NCBI GenBank assembly: GCA_012932295.1
Contig: JAAONU010000014.1
Location: forward strand, 41,276,770-41,340,769
Source of the DNA: Cyclina sinensis
Lineage: Eukaryota; Mollusca; Bivalvia; Venerida; Veneridae
DNA: 64,000 nucleotides
Reading direction: 5' to 3'
In this document: positions 22,833-35,800 of the stretch, piece by piece
How positions within the stretch are numbered: position 1 is the first letter of the stretch
Layout of the letters: each line of letters starts with the position of its first letter
The notes under the pieces: generated by a model
What the model saw: only the letters and a program-made list of their open reading frames with translations
What the model was told of the DNA's origin: nothing
Databases searched by the model: none
Translations under genes and position numbers: made by a program

Positions 22833-24728
22833 GTTTGTGCAATTAGAGAAAAGATGCTGAGAAAGTGCCATCTTTGTCTACCATTGTTTATACCTGATAT
22901 TACTTTATATGCATTTCTAAGTTTTTAGCTGACATGGTTTTTTTTACATGCAAAGTTTATATGGGTATATAATTCTGTTTACATAAAAAGATTTAGTCCG
23001 AGTAAGAACAAATAAAAAAAATAAGTAAAAATAAGTAACTGTTGTGAAATATTAACCCATTACTGCCCTTGAATACCAAATGTGTTAACTATTGATGTTA
23101 TTTGTTGCCATTTAGAGATTGAAAAGTATGTCTCAAAATTATTATTATTTTCATTTGTTTTTTTTACAATTTTAGTTGTGTTACGTATTTTCTCAAAAAA
23201 TGTAAACTGCAATCCTGAAAAAAAGGGAAATATCTTTCAAAAATGGTGAATTGCTTTTCCTAACTTGAGGGCTTGATTCGAGACCGGAATAATTGCATTC
23301 ATACATTATAGATTTGGTTCAGTCTTGTGCCAAGCCTATGCCTTATTTGTAAAAAACATATGACCAGAAAAGTGGTTCTTATAGCAAAACTAAGACAGGT
23401 TAGCATACTAGTCAATACAAGGTAATAAGTTGTATTAATTTGTGTAGTGGATATATATATATAGTGTTTGTTTTATACTGAAATTGTCTGTGATAAAATT
23501 TGTCTAATTTCTAAATACAGTGCAAGTGTTCTTTTTCATTCAGTTCAGGAAAAAATGTTTTCATATGATTATGACAGAGGTATTAAATTGTTACGAGATT
23601 GGAAAGTTTTATTTTCTTGTTCCAATATATTCTTGTCAATTTTTTAACTTTCGTCTAAGAGGTAAGTTTTTTAGTTCAAAATATGATTACTAATTAAGTT
23701 ATGTAGTTAAATTGTGTTCCGGAATATGCATATATTGTTCTTGATATGTAAATATGTACCTATCTGTATGCTTATCTGTTACTGATTGTGTTCTGTTTAT
23801 TTTTTATTTCATGTTTGTGCATCTTAGTTACTTCGAGCTTATATGTTTTATTACATCTGCTTTTATTTCTATGGTAAGCTCTTATAAGCTCAGATGGCAA
23901 ATTGGAGCTTTTATGATTATAATGCAAATATCATCTGTGTTAGTTTTTGATGAAGTCCCATTCATTTGTGCTCAGCTAATTTTAATCTAGTCTATCATAA
24001 ATCATTATGTCAGAAATCATAAATCATTTTGTCAAATCCTCATTGTAAAATTATGTAGATCTGTTTACGTGACAGCCAATAAGAAATGCTTCTTACGTCA
24101 GTCTTTTTGACAAGATCTGTTCTAACAAAGGTAGTTTTTACATCATTTATCCTTCTTGCAATTTTCAAATGATTTTTTTTAAAACAGCTTGTTAAACATT
24201 GTTTCTAGGTGTTGAAACACTTTTCTATTACTTTGCTGCAAAGTTAATTTAGAAACTTTTCTCCAGTGAAACTCATGGCTGTGAGTTAAAATCATTTTAG
24301 AAAGTTGTCCTTTTAAAACTCTTAATATAGGAACAATGGTTAGATCTTTATTTTAATACATACATGTGTCTTACATTTATCTAATAAATTATGATGCAGT
24401 GTTATGAATAATTTCTCTCTCATACATAAATTACTAGTACGTAAATATTTAAGGACCTATGTGGCCCTATTCATATCATTTTTTTTTCTATTTTGCTTCA
24501 TTATAAGGAATACAGCAATTTCTTACGTATGGTTTTTTGGAACCCTGAAAAATCCACTATATTTTTTCTTTTGTCAATCTGGTTTCTGTATTAGAATTTG
24601 TATGTTTTAAGGTGATGCTATGATTTTTTTATAAGATATACATGTACATGTTCTGTGTACAAAATTTATTTTCATTGTTGATTATAGTGGAATTAGATGT
24701 TTATCTGTAAAACAGAAACCTTGTTTTA
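22833..24728. other. 3' flank of F-box/WD gene, no further gene recognised
   Basis: AT-rich sequence with a short (TA)n near 23453-23462. Small reading frames (23754-23990, 24404-24610) are hydrophobic by T-richness and look like chance. Confidence 0.45.
23011..23016 (+). terminator. Candidate poly(A) signal of the F-box/WD gene
   Basis: AATAAA about 180 bases after the stop codon, followed by an A-rich stretch. It is the first canonical hexamer downstream. Confidence 0.45.
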
Positions 24729-26283
24729 GCTCACCTGAGCACAAAGTGTTCTAGGTGAGCTTTTCTGATCAGTCTTTGTCCGTCATCCCTCCGTCCGTTG
24801 TCAACTTTTCATTCAAATGACTTCTCCTCTGAAACCACTGGGCCAAATTTAATGAAACTTTCCTGGGATGTTCCTAGCATAAAGCTCTACCAAGGTGTTC
24901 AAATGGTTTTGGTACATTGCATTTTTGGGTCACTGGAGCTAAAAATAGATTTTAAAATCTATCTTTAAAATCTTCTTCTCCGAAATTTCAAGGCCTTGAA
25001 CGTAGATATTTGGTATGAAGCATCATCTAGTGGACCTCCACCAAATTTGTTCAAATAATGACCCTGGGGTCAAAACTGACCCCACCTCAGGGGTCAGTTG
25101 ATTTTACATAGATTTGTATAGGGAAAACTTAAAGATCTTCTTGTCAGAAACCACAAGGCTTAGAGTTAAGAGTTTTGGTGTGCAGCATTGTCTAGTGGAC
25201 CTCTACCAAGTTTGTTCAAATCATGGCCCCCGGGTCAAAAAAGATTCCGCCCCGGGGGTCACATGTTTTATAAAGAGTTATACAGGAAAAATGTCCTTGT
25301 CAGAAACCAAAAGGGGCACAGCTTAGATACTTAGTATGTATCATTGTGTAGAGGACCTCTACCAAGTTTATTCAAATCATGACCGTGGGATCAGAACTGG
25401 CCTCACCGGGGGGTCATTTGATTTTACAGAAAGACTTATATAGGGAAAACTTAAAAAATCTGCTGCTCTGAAACACCAAGGGCAAGACGTTCATTTGTTC
25501 GTTGTTATGTCTCCCCGCTCTCCCTTCTGGTGGAGACAAATTGTTAAAGACCTGTCCATGGGTGTCTGCCTGTCGGTCAGACTTCATTTCCGTTCAATAA
25601 CTTGAGTACCAGTTGACCCAGAGCCATCAAACTTCACAGGGTTATTGCCCTTATTGAGTAGGAAAAAAACCTTTTGTTTTTTGGGTCAGTAGATCAAAGG
25701 TCAAGGTCAGAGGGACCTCTAGAGTGAAAACCGTTTACACTCAATAACAGGAGTACCATTTCACCCAGAGCCTTCAAACTTCATAGAACGTTTGCTTTTA
25801 CTAAAAAGAAGAACCATATTGTTTTGGGGGTTATTAGGTCAAAGATAAAGGTCACAGGGACATGTAGAGTGAAAAGTATTTCTGCTGAGTAATTGTAATA
25901 CCATTACACCCAGGGCCTTCAAACTTTATTGGGTAATTGTATTAGAAGAACCCTATTGTTTTTAGGGTCCATAGGTCAAAGGTCAAGTTCACAGAGACCT
26001 CTAGAGTGAAAACTGTTTCTGCTCAGTAACTGGAGTACCATTTTACCCAGAGCCTTCAAATTGCAGAGGATGATTGCCCTTACTCAGTAGGTCAAAAGTC
26101 AAGGTCACAGGGACCTGTAGAGTGAAAACTATTTCTGCTCAATAACAGGAGTACCATTTCACCCAGAGCCTTCAAACTTATTGCTAACTTATTCAGACTT
26201 GAGAACAACAAACACCCATAACAACCAATAACGATACTTGAGCAATGAGACCCAGGTGAGCGATTAGGGCCATCATGGCCCCC
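24729..26283. mobile_element. ~1.55-kb non-coding dispersed element with terminal hairpin
   Basis: It opens with a strong hairpin: 'agctcacctgagcac' pairs with 'gtgttctaggtgagct' across three bases. It closes near 26254-26283 with 'caggtgagcgattagggcc', the inverse of the opening. The interior repeats two themes. The first is 'ctagtggacctctaccaag' with 'ggggtca' (25030-25470). The second is 'ccatttcacccagagccttc' with 'aggtcaaaggtcaaggtcac' (25560-26190), each in several copies. There is no coding potential. The style matches long repetitive elements common in bivalve DNA, which is recalled knowledge. Confidence 0.75.
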
Positions 26284-26639
26284 TTGTTTGTTAATCTTTT
26301 TTTTAAATGACCAAACTAAATCTCAGGTTTATCTATAAGTTTAGGGTCAAGTCAAGTATCATTAGCCACATTTCATTATACTAAAAAAATGTTTCCTCCT
26401 TAATGAGACAGAACTTTTGTTCTATTTCTAAAGCATTAAGTATTTGTATGAAAGAAAAGTATTCTATTGTGTTTATTACTGCTGATCCAAACTTACAATA
26501 AGAATGACGAGTTTTCAAACTTCTTGGTACTGCATTATTTGTCATTGGAATATTACGTTTATATTAGAAAAAACTTCTGAAAGCTTTTAAATGTGTTAGA
26601 GAGTTTTTCTTTGAATCAATAAAGGGAGATTAGATATAA

Positions 26640-26940
26640 GATAGATACTGCCGTATTCATAGAGCAGATCATTGCTCTAGTGATAATGTGCTGGACTGGA
26701 AATCCAGGGATGGCAAGTTTCAGTCCCCTCACTCCTCCACTAACATTACTGAGTGTCCTTTACATGAGACTTTAAACCAAAGCCGCATATGTTGGTTTAT
26801 ACACTGAGCAGGGAATAGAACCAGGGGTGTTTCTGAAATGGGATGTTTTCTGTATCTTATACTTCCCCAACAACCTAAAATAACTAAACTGCAAGAGGCG
26901 TTGGTTATATGGGCATTTGGTACCAATGACAGATATCAAA
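26640..26940 (+). repeat. tRNA-derived SINE (Ser-GGA-like head)
   Basis: The head contains 'ctggactggaaatccag', a 5-bp stem with a 7-base loop presenting GGA at the anticodon position. An A-box-like stretch precedes it and a B-box-like 'gtttcagtcccc' follows. The body continues 'catgagactttaaacc' and ends in an A-rich tail near 26940. It is not a functional tRNA: the acceptor stem and long variable arm are absent. Confidence 0.65.
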
Positions 26941-27062
26941 TAAAGATGATGTATATTTCTGATAAGTCAGGGTAGAAGTTTTTTTTCTTTCCTGCATATG
27001 CTGCCATGATAATATGACAAATGAGTACATGTTGTAAAACACGGACAAATTAAAGAAAACAT

Positions 27063-27068
27063 TTTATT
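27063..27068 (-). terminator. Candidate poly(A) signal of the Mieap-like gene
   Basis: AATAAA on the minus strand about 165 bases after the stop codon at 27232. Confidence 0.45.
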
Positions 27069-27231
27069 TAGTTAGTTCCAATTCCGTTGCATTAAAGAAT
27101 GGTGATTGATATAACCAAAAATATTTACCTCTAAGAAATATTTTGTATTTAATTTAAGGTATATTAAAAGTCTGTTTCATATATTTGAGTCTATATTAAC
27201 TGTCGTAGCCCATTGCTGAGGGAGAATTACG

Positions 27232-30200
27232 TTATGACCCTGAGTCAAAAAATTCTGCCACCCCTTTTGACACAATGAGTCCGTTTTCATTTAGTAGTAC
27301 TGCTGGCCAAACAACATAAACAAACTCTCGACCAGGACTGGTATGTGGCTTGAACTTCATCGCACTGTTTTCCTCTGTAAAGTCCAATGCGATTGGTGGA
27401 TCTTGGCACTGCATTAACCACGTGACTTCCGTGCATAGGTCCAGAAATGTTCTTAAAGGTGGTTTCTGGATGTGGTGAGATTTAATAACTGTTTGTAGGT
27501 TTAGTTGTGATGAAATGTCTTGTCTAACTATCTGAAAGTAAATATTATGAATATACAGGATCGTAGAGTTATTTTCCCCTTAAGATGGCGTTTTGAGAAG
27601 TTTAGCTATTCACTTGTTTAGTGTTCGTCTGAATTTACTTGCACGTTTCACATAGATGTACTGATAAATAAAAATACTTTTGAAATACAATGGTTGCAAG
27701 GAGGAGATGAAATGCCAGGGGAACCAATCTCATTGGTCATATGCCAGTTTTAAATGTTTATATACAACAAAGCTATTTAAGTAGATACATTAAGTAGATA
27801 ATTTTGTATTCATAGAATTTAAGCTCGAAATCACTTTCTTAACAATCGTTGTAACATATTCATCAAACAAATTAGATGTGTACAAGCTGCACTGTAAAAG
27901 ACTTGTGTTGAGTGTATACCTTCTGTATAAATGGCAGAGTATAAGAAGCACTCAGTTTTTGCAGTTCTTTGATTCTCAGACGAATTACTGGTGAGCAATT
28001 GTCAATATTGTATTGTGTCGACTTAGTCAAATACTGGAGAATAAGAACAGTCTGTTTCCAGTAAAAGTCCTGGCTCCGGTGGTAACAGTACTGGAAAAGA
28101 AATCAAGTGGAAAATATTTCTTTACTCGGACTTACATTCTTGAAATTATGTAATATACAAACTTGAGAGTTAATTATTCCAGTTGACATTTTGTAACTGT
28201 ACTGATTAAACTTAATAATACTGAAAACAGGTTTACATGTTACACTGCGCCAAACTGTCCACTGTTTTGATTTGCTTAGAGCTAAAGAAATAAGCAGACA
28301 ACTTGGATAGGGTGGTCAAGTTTCACTCAAAGAATTTAAATAAGGAAACTTTTGTATGACCGTGACACTGTTGTCATCCCTTAAGTAAATTTTCTCTAAA
28401 TTGATAGACGGGAAAATCATTCAGAAGGGCAGTGAAGTACTTTGTCATAACAAGTATACACAGCTGAAATGGAATTATCCATATTGCATACTTAACTTGT
28501 TTATTTATTGTATGAGCGTATATCGGACCACAGCAAAGTTAAGGCCCTTTGTTTCGTAAAGACATGCATCCCTTAACTTAATAGACTATCTTCGGCTCTA
28601 AGGTGTCAACTACACAAGCAGACTTTTGTGTTTGATTTTAAAGATGCTTAAGACTTTCATTGCCACGAAAGACTTCTTTTGCGACATGCATGTACCTTCA
28701 GGGTATTCCTCAGACAATCAATTATATCCTTTTCCGTTACCCTGGCAACCAATTTTCTTCTGGAGGATGTGTACATTTCTTGCCATTGGTTCTCATACAC
28801 GTGGACTAGATTTTCCGCCAAGTACTTTGCATGGTTGTAACTCGTGATTTCAACAACATGGGGGCTGAATCTTTGCATCCATAATACAGTGGCCATTGAT
28901 AATCTGTTTTTCGAAAAAATCAAAGTACTGAAGGAACTGTGCAGACAAAGCCAGCATTTTTGACGAATGGTAGTGGACTGTACTACTACATGTATTTTAA
29001 GGCAAAATATTCTAGTTCCTTACAAAGTACATGTTTTAAACTCATTCTAGCTTGATTAATGCCTTAAAAATGATAACATATTGCAAGCTTCAAATTTGTT
29101 TTTCCTTGATTGAGGGCTAAATTTTTGAAACTCGCGCCTTTTAATTCAGTGACCGTTTTCTTTGAAATTAAACGATCATAGCCAAACTTTATTTGCGTCG
29201 AAGAGGTAGCCTTCTATTTATGAAATGCATGAAATTTGAAACAATAGAAGCTGGCACGTATGTCTGGCTCGAGGGTCATGCGAAGTTACGATAACGACAA
29301 AATCTTACTTTTCCTCTTGTCTTTCCTTGACTTGATGGACTTCCATGTAACGTCTCTGTATTCTCTCGTTCACCTGTATCATAGACAACTGAAACGAAAA
29401 GTTGTTTTATGTTCAGGTATTCTGCTTTCGAACGAATGTCCGCTTTCGTCCTTAAATGTCTTTTGTTTTTGCTTATAAAAGCGTCTGCTCTTTCATTTCT
29501 TAACATTATGTTAATCTAATTATAGAGGTAAATTGTTTTTACTACTTCCATGTCGAAGCTTATGCACACAAAGCTTCACTAGTAACAAAAGCCCGCCGAC
29601 AGGGCTTGTGCCTGAGAACCTGTAACCTCCGGATAAGAATGGTCAACCCTTACACACACGAGTGAATGCTAAAACAACAAGAGCTGTATGATGGTGGAAT
29701 CTGAGCATGTCTTTAAAGAAGCGTTAATGCTTAACCATAATTTAATGTCGCAACAGCAATTCAATTGAATCTTCCAAAATAAACACGATGTTACACTTTA
29801 TCAGTAAATAAAAACAAAATTTTAAATGACAGGGGCATAAATCTGAAATAATAATAAAACACTTATTATAAATTTTAACCAAATTTCTATGTAAAGAAGA
29901 GGAATAATCCTGAAAAAAATTGCTAATACATTTACGCCCATTTACCACAGCAAGGAAATTTATAAGTAAAAAGGGGTATAATTTTGTAAATATTCCTATC
30001 AAGGGTTATGCCCGTTTCAACTTCAGGGCCTTGTAAGCCATATGCTAGCATTTTAAGCTTCAGTTGAATCCCTTTCATAATAAACAAGGTATTACACTTA
30101 GTTAAAACTTTAACCAAAATTTCTGAGTTAAAATGGGACTATAATTCAGTAAATATTCCTGGAACAGTTAGGCCCCTTGTCCAACAGCAGTGCCTTGTGA

Positions 30201-30653
30201 ATGTATCAAGTATTTAAGTTTCAACTGAATCCCTTTAATAATGAGCAACCTATTACACTTAATAAAAGACATTAACCGACCCCGACGCTGGGGCGATTGC
30301 TATAGCTTATTCTTATTCTTCGAATCATTGTATTTTCTTAACCATTTAGTCACAAATGCAGAAGCATGTTAACAGTTTATAATTCTAATCGCGCAAACCA
30401 AACTTACATAATTACCCAACTTTTCTTCACTTCTGTTTATCATTTTAGAGCCTTTGTTAATTGTCTCAAACTTTATATCTTCCTCGGTATACTTCTGTCT
30501 GAAAATTCGAATTTGATGACGTAAAAAGTTTCCCAGCTTCCTCAACTGACCTTTTACAAGGTCAATATCTTCATCCTCTTCTACTGCGCCATCGACATCT
30601 TTTCTTCCTCCACTTTTGTAAAAGTTAATTTTTCCATTGCGATTCACGTCCAT
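27232..30653 (-). CDS. Mitochondria-eating protein (Mieap/SPATA18) family member, five exons, 345 aa
   Basis: Coding exons on the minus strand are 30408-30653, 29309-29388, 28696-28936, 27920-28090 and 27232-27531. All are GT-AG and phases 0/2/0/0 close over 1,038 nt. The start at 30653 is supported by an in-frame TAA two codons upstream. Residues 1-108 are acidic and then coiled-coil ('QVNERIQRRYMEVHQVKERQ'). Residues about 120-345 follow the Mieap C-terminal domain, especially 'TWLMQCQDPPIALDF' and 'EFVYVVWPAVLLNENGLIVS' then KGVAEFF. These align by eye with the vertebrate protein's EPP and VWPAL...KGEA region. Vertebrate Mieap (about 540 aa) acts in mitochondrial quality control and binds cardiolipin-containing membranes. 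This version is shorter and lacks most of the N-terminal coiled coil. An alternative acceptor nine bases into exon 3 (28927) keeps the frame. Intron 1 contains a dispersed repeat. Confidence 0.82.
29690..30320 (-). repeat. Dispersed repeat copy in Mieap-like intron 1
   Basis: The text 'gaatcttccaaaataaacac' with 'gatgttacac', and 'caggggcataaatctgaaat', reappears inverted near 41900-42010. Internally it contains two diverged tandem segments (compare 29757-29870 with 30060-30170). It ends in 'gaccccgacgctggggcg' near 30280. No coding potential. Confidence 0.65.
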
Positions 30654-32842
30654 TATTTAACATAAATTTGTGACTAGTTAAGTTCACAAGCGACAGAAGT
30701 TATATTGCATGAAAACTTTTTTTCACATGGTTAAGTCCTAAAAATAAATGGATTTTAAGGTGAGTACTGGAGACTTGTAATTTTAGAAGTGAAGGTTTTG
30801 TTAAATGAACGTCTTAATGGTTTTCTTTGTTGACATGATCTGAAATATAGATATGAAAGCAAGTTGATATCAGTATTGTTTTTTGCATAAGGATTTCTTT
30901 TGTAGTGCGTTTATGAATGTATGAAAAGTTTCGTTAAGGTTAGAATTAAACCAAGAAATTACGGGAAAATGGTCTCGGAGCATATCAGTGGTCTAGAGTG
31001 GTATCGCATAGGACTTTCCCGTACAACATCTTACGCTTTCCCATTTTCATTAAATTATTCTTTAGGCACGTTCTAATTGCTGTGTTCAGCAAACATTTCG
31101 AATTAAATGTCTTAGGAAACCAGGACATTAAAAATAAAATAATTTTTGCCTTATCGACGAATCCCTGCCCTGTTGTTCAGGCTTGGAAACCAGCTGCTCA
31201 CCAAATGTCGTAATCAATGAAAAGTCACTTACTTACGCAAGATATGAAGACCAGACGACATTTATTCATGCAATATGCACGTTATTATCTGTAGATCCGC
31301 CATTGAGTCTTCATTTATCGTCTGCGTTTTTCCAAAAGAATGACCTTGATAAAAGTAATTTTGAAGGTCATGGTCCAGACGTACGTGTGTGACAACGACG
31401 TACGTAAAATGTTGAAAACAAGATCAACCAGATCAATTTTTCTAACTCAAATTTAAGTAACACGGAGGTTTAGGTAACACGGAGGTTTAGGTTACACGGA
31501 GGTTTAGGTAACACGGAGGTTTAGAAAATAAACATAGAAATACCCAGTTTCAACTTTATTTTTTAAAGTACAGTGTCAGAGGTTATCGCAATAACATTTA
31601 TTTCTCTGGTAGAAAATTACACTTGAATAAAAAGTATGTCAGCGATTCCTAATAATTCTTCGACACCCGATTTGTAAATAGAGCACAATATCTTTGTAAA
31701 TTAATTATAATTTCTTCGATTAATGATAAGACAAATACTATTAACCGCTGAATAACTGAATATATATTTATGTAATTTTTATATTCTGTGTTCCGAATGA
31801 AATATTTTATTGTATTTTATTTCTTTAAAAAGAATAAAAACACGGCCAACTTATAAAACGTTCGAAGGACACTAAATAAGTTAATGAAATTTCGCATAAT
31901 TTCATGAGCACTTTTTCAACAGTTGCATTGTTAGATTAATACACATGTTTTAACTAAGGCATAGCGCAGGACAATAACAGTATAATAACATATAATATTG
32001 CATTGCTTATAGATGGGCATAAAAATAAATCAAAGTTCTCAAACATTTTCATTACTTTAACCTTTGCGTTGGCGCCATTACACTCAAAGTAAATCGACCC
32101 TCATGGTGTCAATGTTCATGACTGATACTGACCTTTGATAATTTCGAGGTCAATGCATGAAAGGTCAAGGTTTTAACTCGTCTATATTTTTACATGAATA
32201 TGTTTATTTCAACTTGACCAATACATTTAAAGCAAAACAAAAAGTAATGCAACAATATCTTGTATGTGCATGTAGCAAGAAATATGACATTTCTTTGTCT
32301 GTTGCATAAGTGTGTGCAGTAGTGATCGAAACTTTCTCAATGTCGAGTTTCTTGTCATACAAAACGCAGAAAACATTTTTATCAAATACACGAGGCATGA
32401 TTTAACGGGACAGTAAGGTTTATATTCATGTGCAGACGATACAAAAAAGAACGCTGACACTTAACGAAACATTATACCCTTTTAAACATTGACAATAAAA
32501 AAATCTATTAATTTATAGACAGTTGCTTCATTTTTGTAAAGAGAGAAAACCAAGGTAATGAATAGTACCCTTGTCTATTTTTGTGCAAGACAGACTGATA
32601 CATAAAAAGTAATAAAACATATAAGCAACTGAACACACGTTTTATCACACACTCCTTTCATATGGAAAATCATTGATGGCTTAACAAATATTTTATGCAT
32701 GAATACCCTTTAAAACATTTCTGTCTATCTATCTGAAAGAACAAGTACAAATTTCAATTACGATAAACACTAGTCCATCCGTTTGACAGGTTTGAGAAGC
32801 TGAAAAAGTATGCACAAAAGCTTCACAAAGTCGTTGATATAA
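30654..32842. other. Intergenic interval between Mieap-like and coiled-coil genes
   Basis: It should contain the promoter of the Mieap-like gene and the 3' UTR of the coiled-coil gene. Apart from the 17-bp minisatellite at 31457-31524 and some 'aggtcaatg'-type text near 32150, no feature is recognised. Short reading frames here are unconvincing. Confidence 0.45.
31457..31524. repeat. 17-bp minisatellite, four units
   Basis: Four head-to-tail copies of 'gtaacacggaggtttag', with one base changed in the third unit. This is the CDS-free flank upstream of the Mieap-like gene. Confidence 0.95.
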
Positions 32843-35800
32843 CTAAATTGATGCTCTTCCATGGCTCGTAGCATAAGTCTCTAGCAAATGTCTGATCGAA
32901 AGTTCCATCTTTGATAGTTTTTTGAGCATATTGCTAATGTCTCGCGAGAACACGTTTGAAGGTCCATCTGGCGAGAAAGAACGAGACGTTCTCATCAGAT
33001 TGTCTGCTTGTTCGTGGTCAGGTGACCCGCCTGCATTCATCGCCTTGGTGATCTCCTCGTGCAGCCGATTCACGCGGATTTTCAGCGGAAGCATGTCGTT
33101 CTCCATTTTATTTAAAATGGCGGTTCTGTCAGTAATAAGGCTGTAATTGAAAAGTTGTGATTAAATTACCGACACATTTAAAAGCATAACAAAGATACCG
33201 CGGACCGGCACCAACGCTCGTCTGTACCTACGCATCTCCCCCTCCACACACACACACAAAAACAATAAAAAAATAATGAAAAAGACATTGGTTGGTGGAA
33301 AGTGGGGAGGGGAACGGGGGATGCGGGTTCCGTGCAGGGGAGGAGGAGGGAAATACCTACTCATCCCATGTAAGCAAATAGTTAAGCTCTTGGCTTTGTG
33401 CTTTCCCCTTAGAAGTTTTTCCTTATATTAGTATGCAAAACCAAGTGACCCCTGGGGTGGGGCTACTTTCGACCCCAGAGATATAATATGAACAATCTTT
33501 GTAGGTGTCTAGTAGAGAATGCTTTAAATCAAAGTACAAAACTCTGTGTCAACCGGTTTTAGATAATTTTCTAAGATTTTTTAAAAAGTTTTTCCTATAT
33601 AACTTATATATAAGCCCCGGGGCAGGGCCAATATTTACCCTGGGATCATGATTTTAACCAGCTTGGTAGAGGTCCACTAGACAATGCTACACAACAAATA
33701 TTAAAACTGTAAGCCTTATGGTTTATGCATAATCAGCTACATTAAAGTTTTTGCACGAAATGGTTGACGACACCGACGCCGACGACTCGGTGACCATAAT
33801 AGCTCGACTTTTTTCTTCGAAAACAGACGAACTAAAAAGTACATAGCAGTGAAGTATCATGATAAAAAACTGATAGCAAATAAAATAGATTGCAAATAGA
33901 AACATTTCTAAAATAATTCATGTCGTCTTACTAAGACCGTGGGCAAAAGCAGCACTTGCATTCTCAAAAAAATCTAAACGTTAGTTATAGATAGGTTTGA
34001 GTGTTGAAGCTCCAATTTCCTTAACTTGCTGACAAGTACGGAAACATTCAAGTATCTTAAACTTACTTTTGAAAATGTGACACCATGGTACCTATCTGCT
34101 TCAGCTTATCGAGAAAGTCTCTCTGTTCCTGCCTGTCGGCCTCTGGGAGTTCGTCTGCGGACCCGTCTGATTTGTCACCGGCATCCTGCCGGCGTTCGAA
34201 CTCAGGCATGGAAATTGAGATGTCCTGTATCTGTACAGAGATGACCTGGTCGTGAAGCTTGGCGATCTCGCTTTGAAGCTCCTCTATACTACGTCGGTAT
34301 TTGATTATGTCACGTTCTTTCCGCTTCACTAAACTGGAATTCGTATAAGACGAAAACAATTACGTAAAAACCTTGAAAAATGAAATACCCTGAAACACGA
34401 AAAAAGTACACTTTTTTAATTGCTGTAACAGAACGATACTAAGTAACACATGGATTTCTGTTGTCGCGCCCCACGAAAAGAATCGTCTAGTAATGTTGAA
34501 TGATTGACTGGACGATTGAAATCGAAGCTCAACAATAACACATTAAATATCGAGTCAATTCTAAGATCGACATTTTAGGGATCGATATTTTGTAATTTCG
34601 AGCTATAGGCGAATATCTAGCCTGCTTTGAGATTTGATATTCGCTTAAAGCTATCTTCTAGTAGATATGTTACAAGGATTTAAACAGGTTCTGAAGTTAA
34701 CCTCGTTGTATCCGTGTGACTTTTCAACTTCGTGTTTATATTATCTTTCGTTTTCTGTAGTTTTGTCTTACAACTGTGGAGAACCATCTGGGGATCAGTT
34801 TCATAAGTTAAAGTCGTAAATTCTAGATCACCATCCTCATCGGAAAATCCCCTACAGAATTTGGAGATCTCTCTATCTAGTTCTTTGCAAGCTTTGCGCC
34901 AGCTGGACATGTCGTCTGCTTGCCTAAAAGAAAATTTTGCACGTCATTCCTGGTTTAATGCATTGATCAGCTTTTAAAGGATAATTCCAGCATATTTATT
35001 GCATTTTCGAAAAAGAAACTCATGATCTTTTACAAGCGTTTACATGTAAAGATAAAAAAAGATAAGATAAAAATTAAAGAAGAACATATGTGTACAGCAA
35101 CAAAACTCTTTACAAAGATATGATAACAACAACAACTACCCTTTCACAAAATCTGAAGTCATTTCATAAAGGGCGTCGCGCTTCGGCGCGGACGCCAATT
35201 ATACATTCAGTAATTCTTCCATACCAGACAGGATTTTCTACTGTATACACCGGCAGAGCCTCATTACCGCTGTAGTTACACTCGAGCCAGATATTTTGGT
35301 CTGTACCGGTAGACAGTGTAAGATTCTTATTGTCTATCTGATGTACTTGAATTTTTGACTTTAAACCCTCCCCTCATTCATTCGATAAACTATCTAACAG
35401 AAAATAATGAACTCTTATGAATGAATTTGAAAACAGGTAACACTACGATACTTCTATTATCTTAACGGTTTAAAATTCATTTTAATTTCAGGTGAAATAA
35501 ACAGTTATTGCCATTAATACCGTTAAGAGTAATATAAAGACAACTGACCGCAAAAAGAATAGCCATTAGATTTAATACGAAATGGATTACCTTGAATATT
35601 CTTGGGATTTTGTTTTTAAAACTTGTACACCGCCGGCCACACTAGTTAGCATGTTCAACAAATCTTTTGTCGGCAAAATTTCAGAGTCATCGGGGTTCCT
35701 GTGAGTTGAGGGAGTGTCGTGGTAATGGCCGAGGACGATGTAGTGTAAATTGTTAATTAGATGACGTCAGACTGTCGACATCAGACCGGATATGAGCTCG

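Noticed and set aside
26655..26735. A tRNA-Ser(GGA) gene
   Set aside because: The anticodon arm is convincing but the long variable arm expected of tRNA-Ser and the acceptor stem are missing. A SINE body follows.
28840..28870. Apparent one-base frameshift at a C5 run in exon 3 of the Mieap-like gene
   Set aside because: It arose from placing the exon 2 donor one base late. With the GT at 29308-29307 the exon leaves phase 2, and exon 3 is open in the matching frame with no frameshift.
31457..31524. Interstitial telomeric repeat
   Set aside because: The unit contains 'tttagg' but is a 17-bp minisatellite, not (TTAGGG)n.
32204..32460. Two overlapping minus-strand frames downstream of the coiled-coil gene
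   Set aside because: They overlap in different frames, show no family similarity and lie where the 3' UTR is expected.
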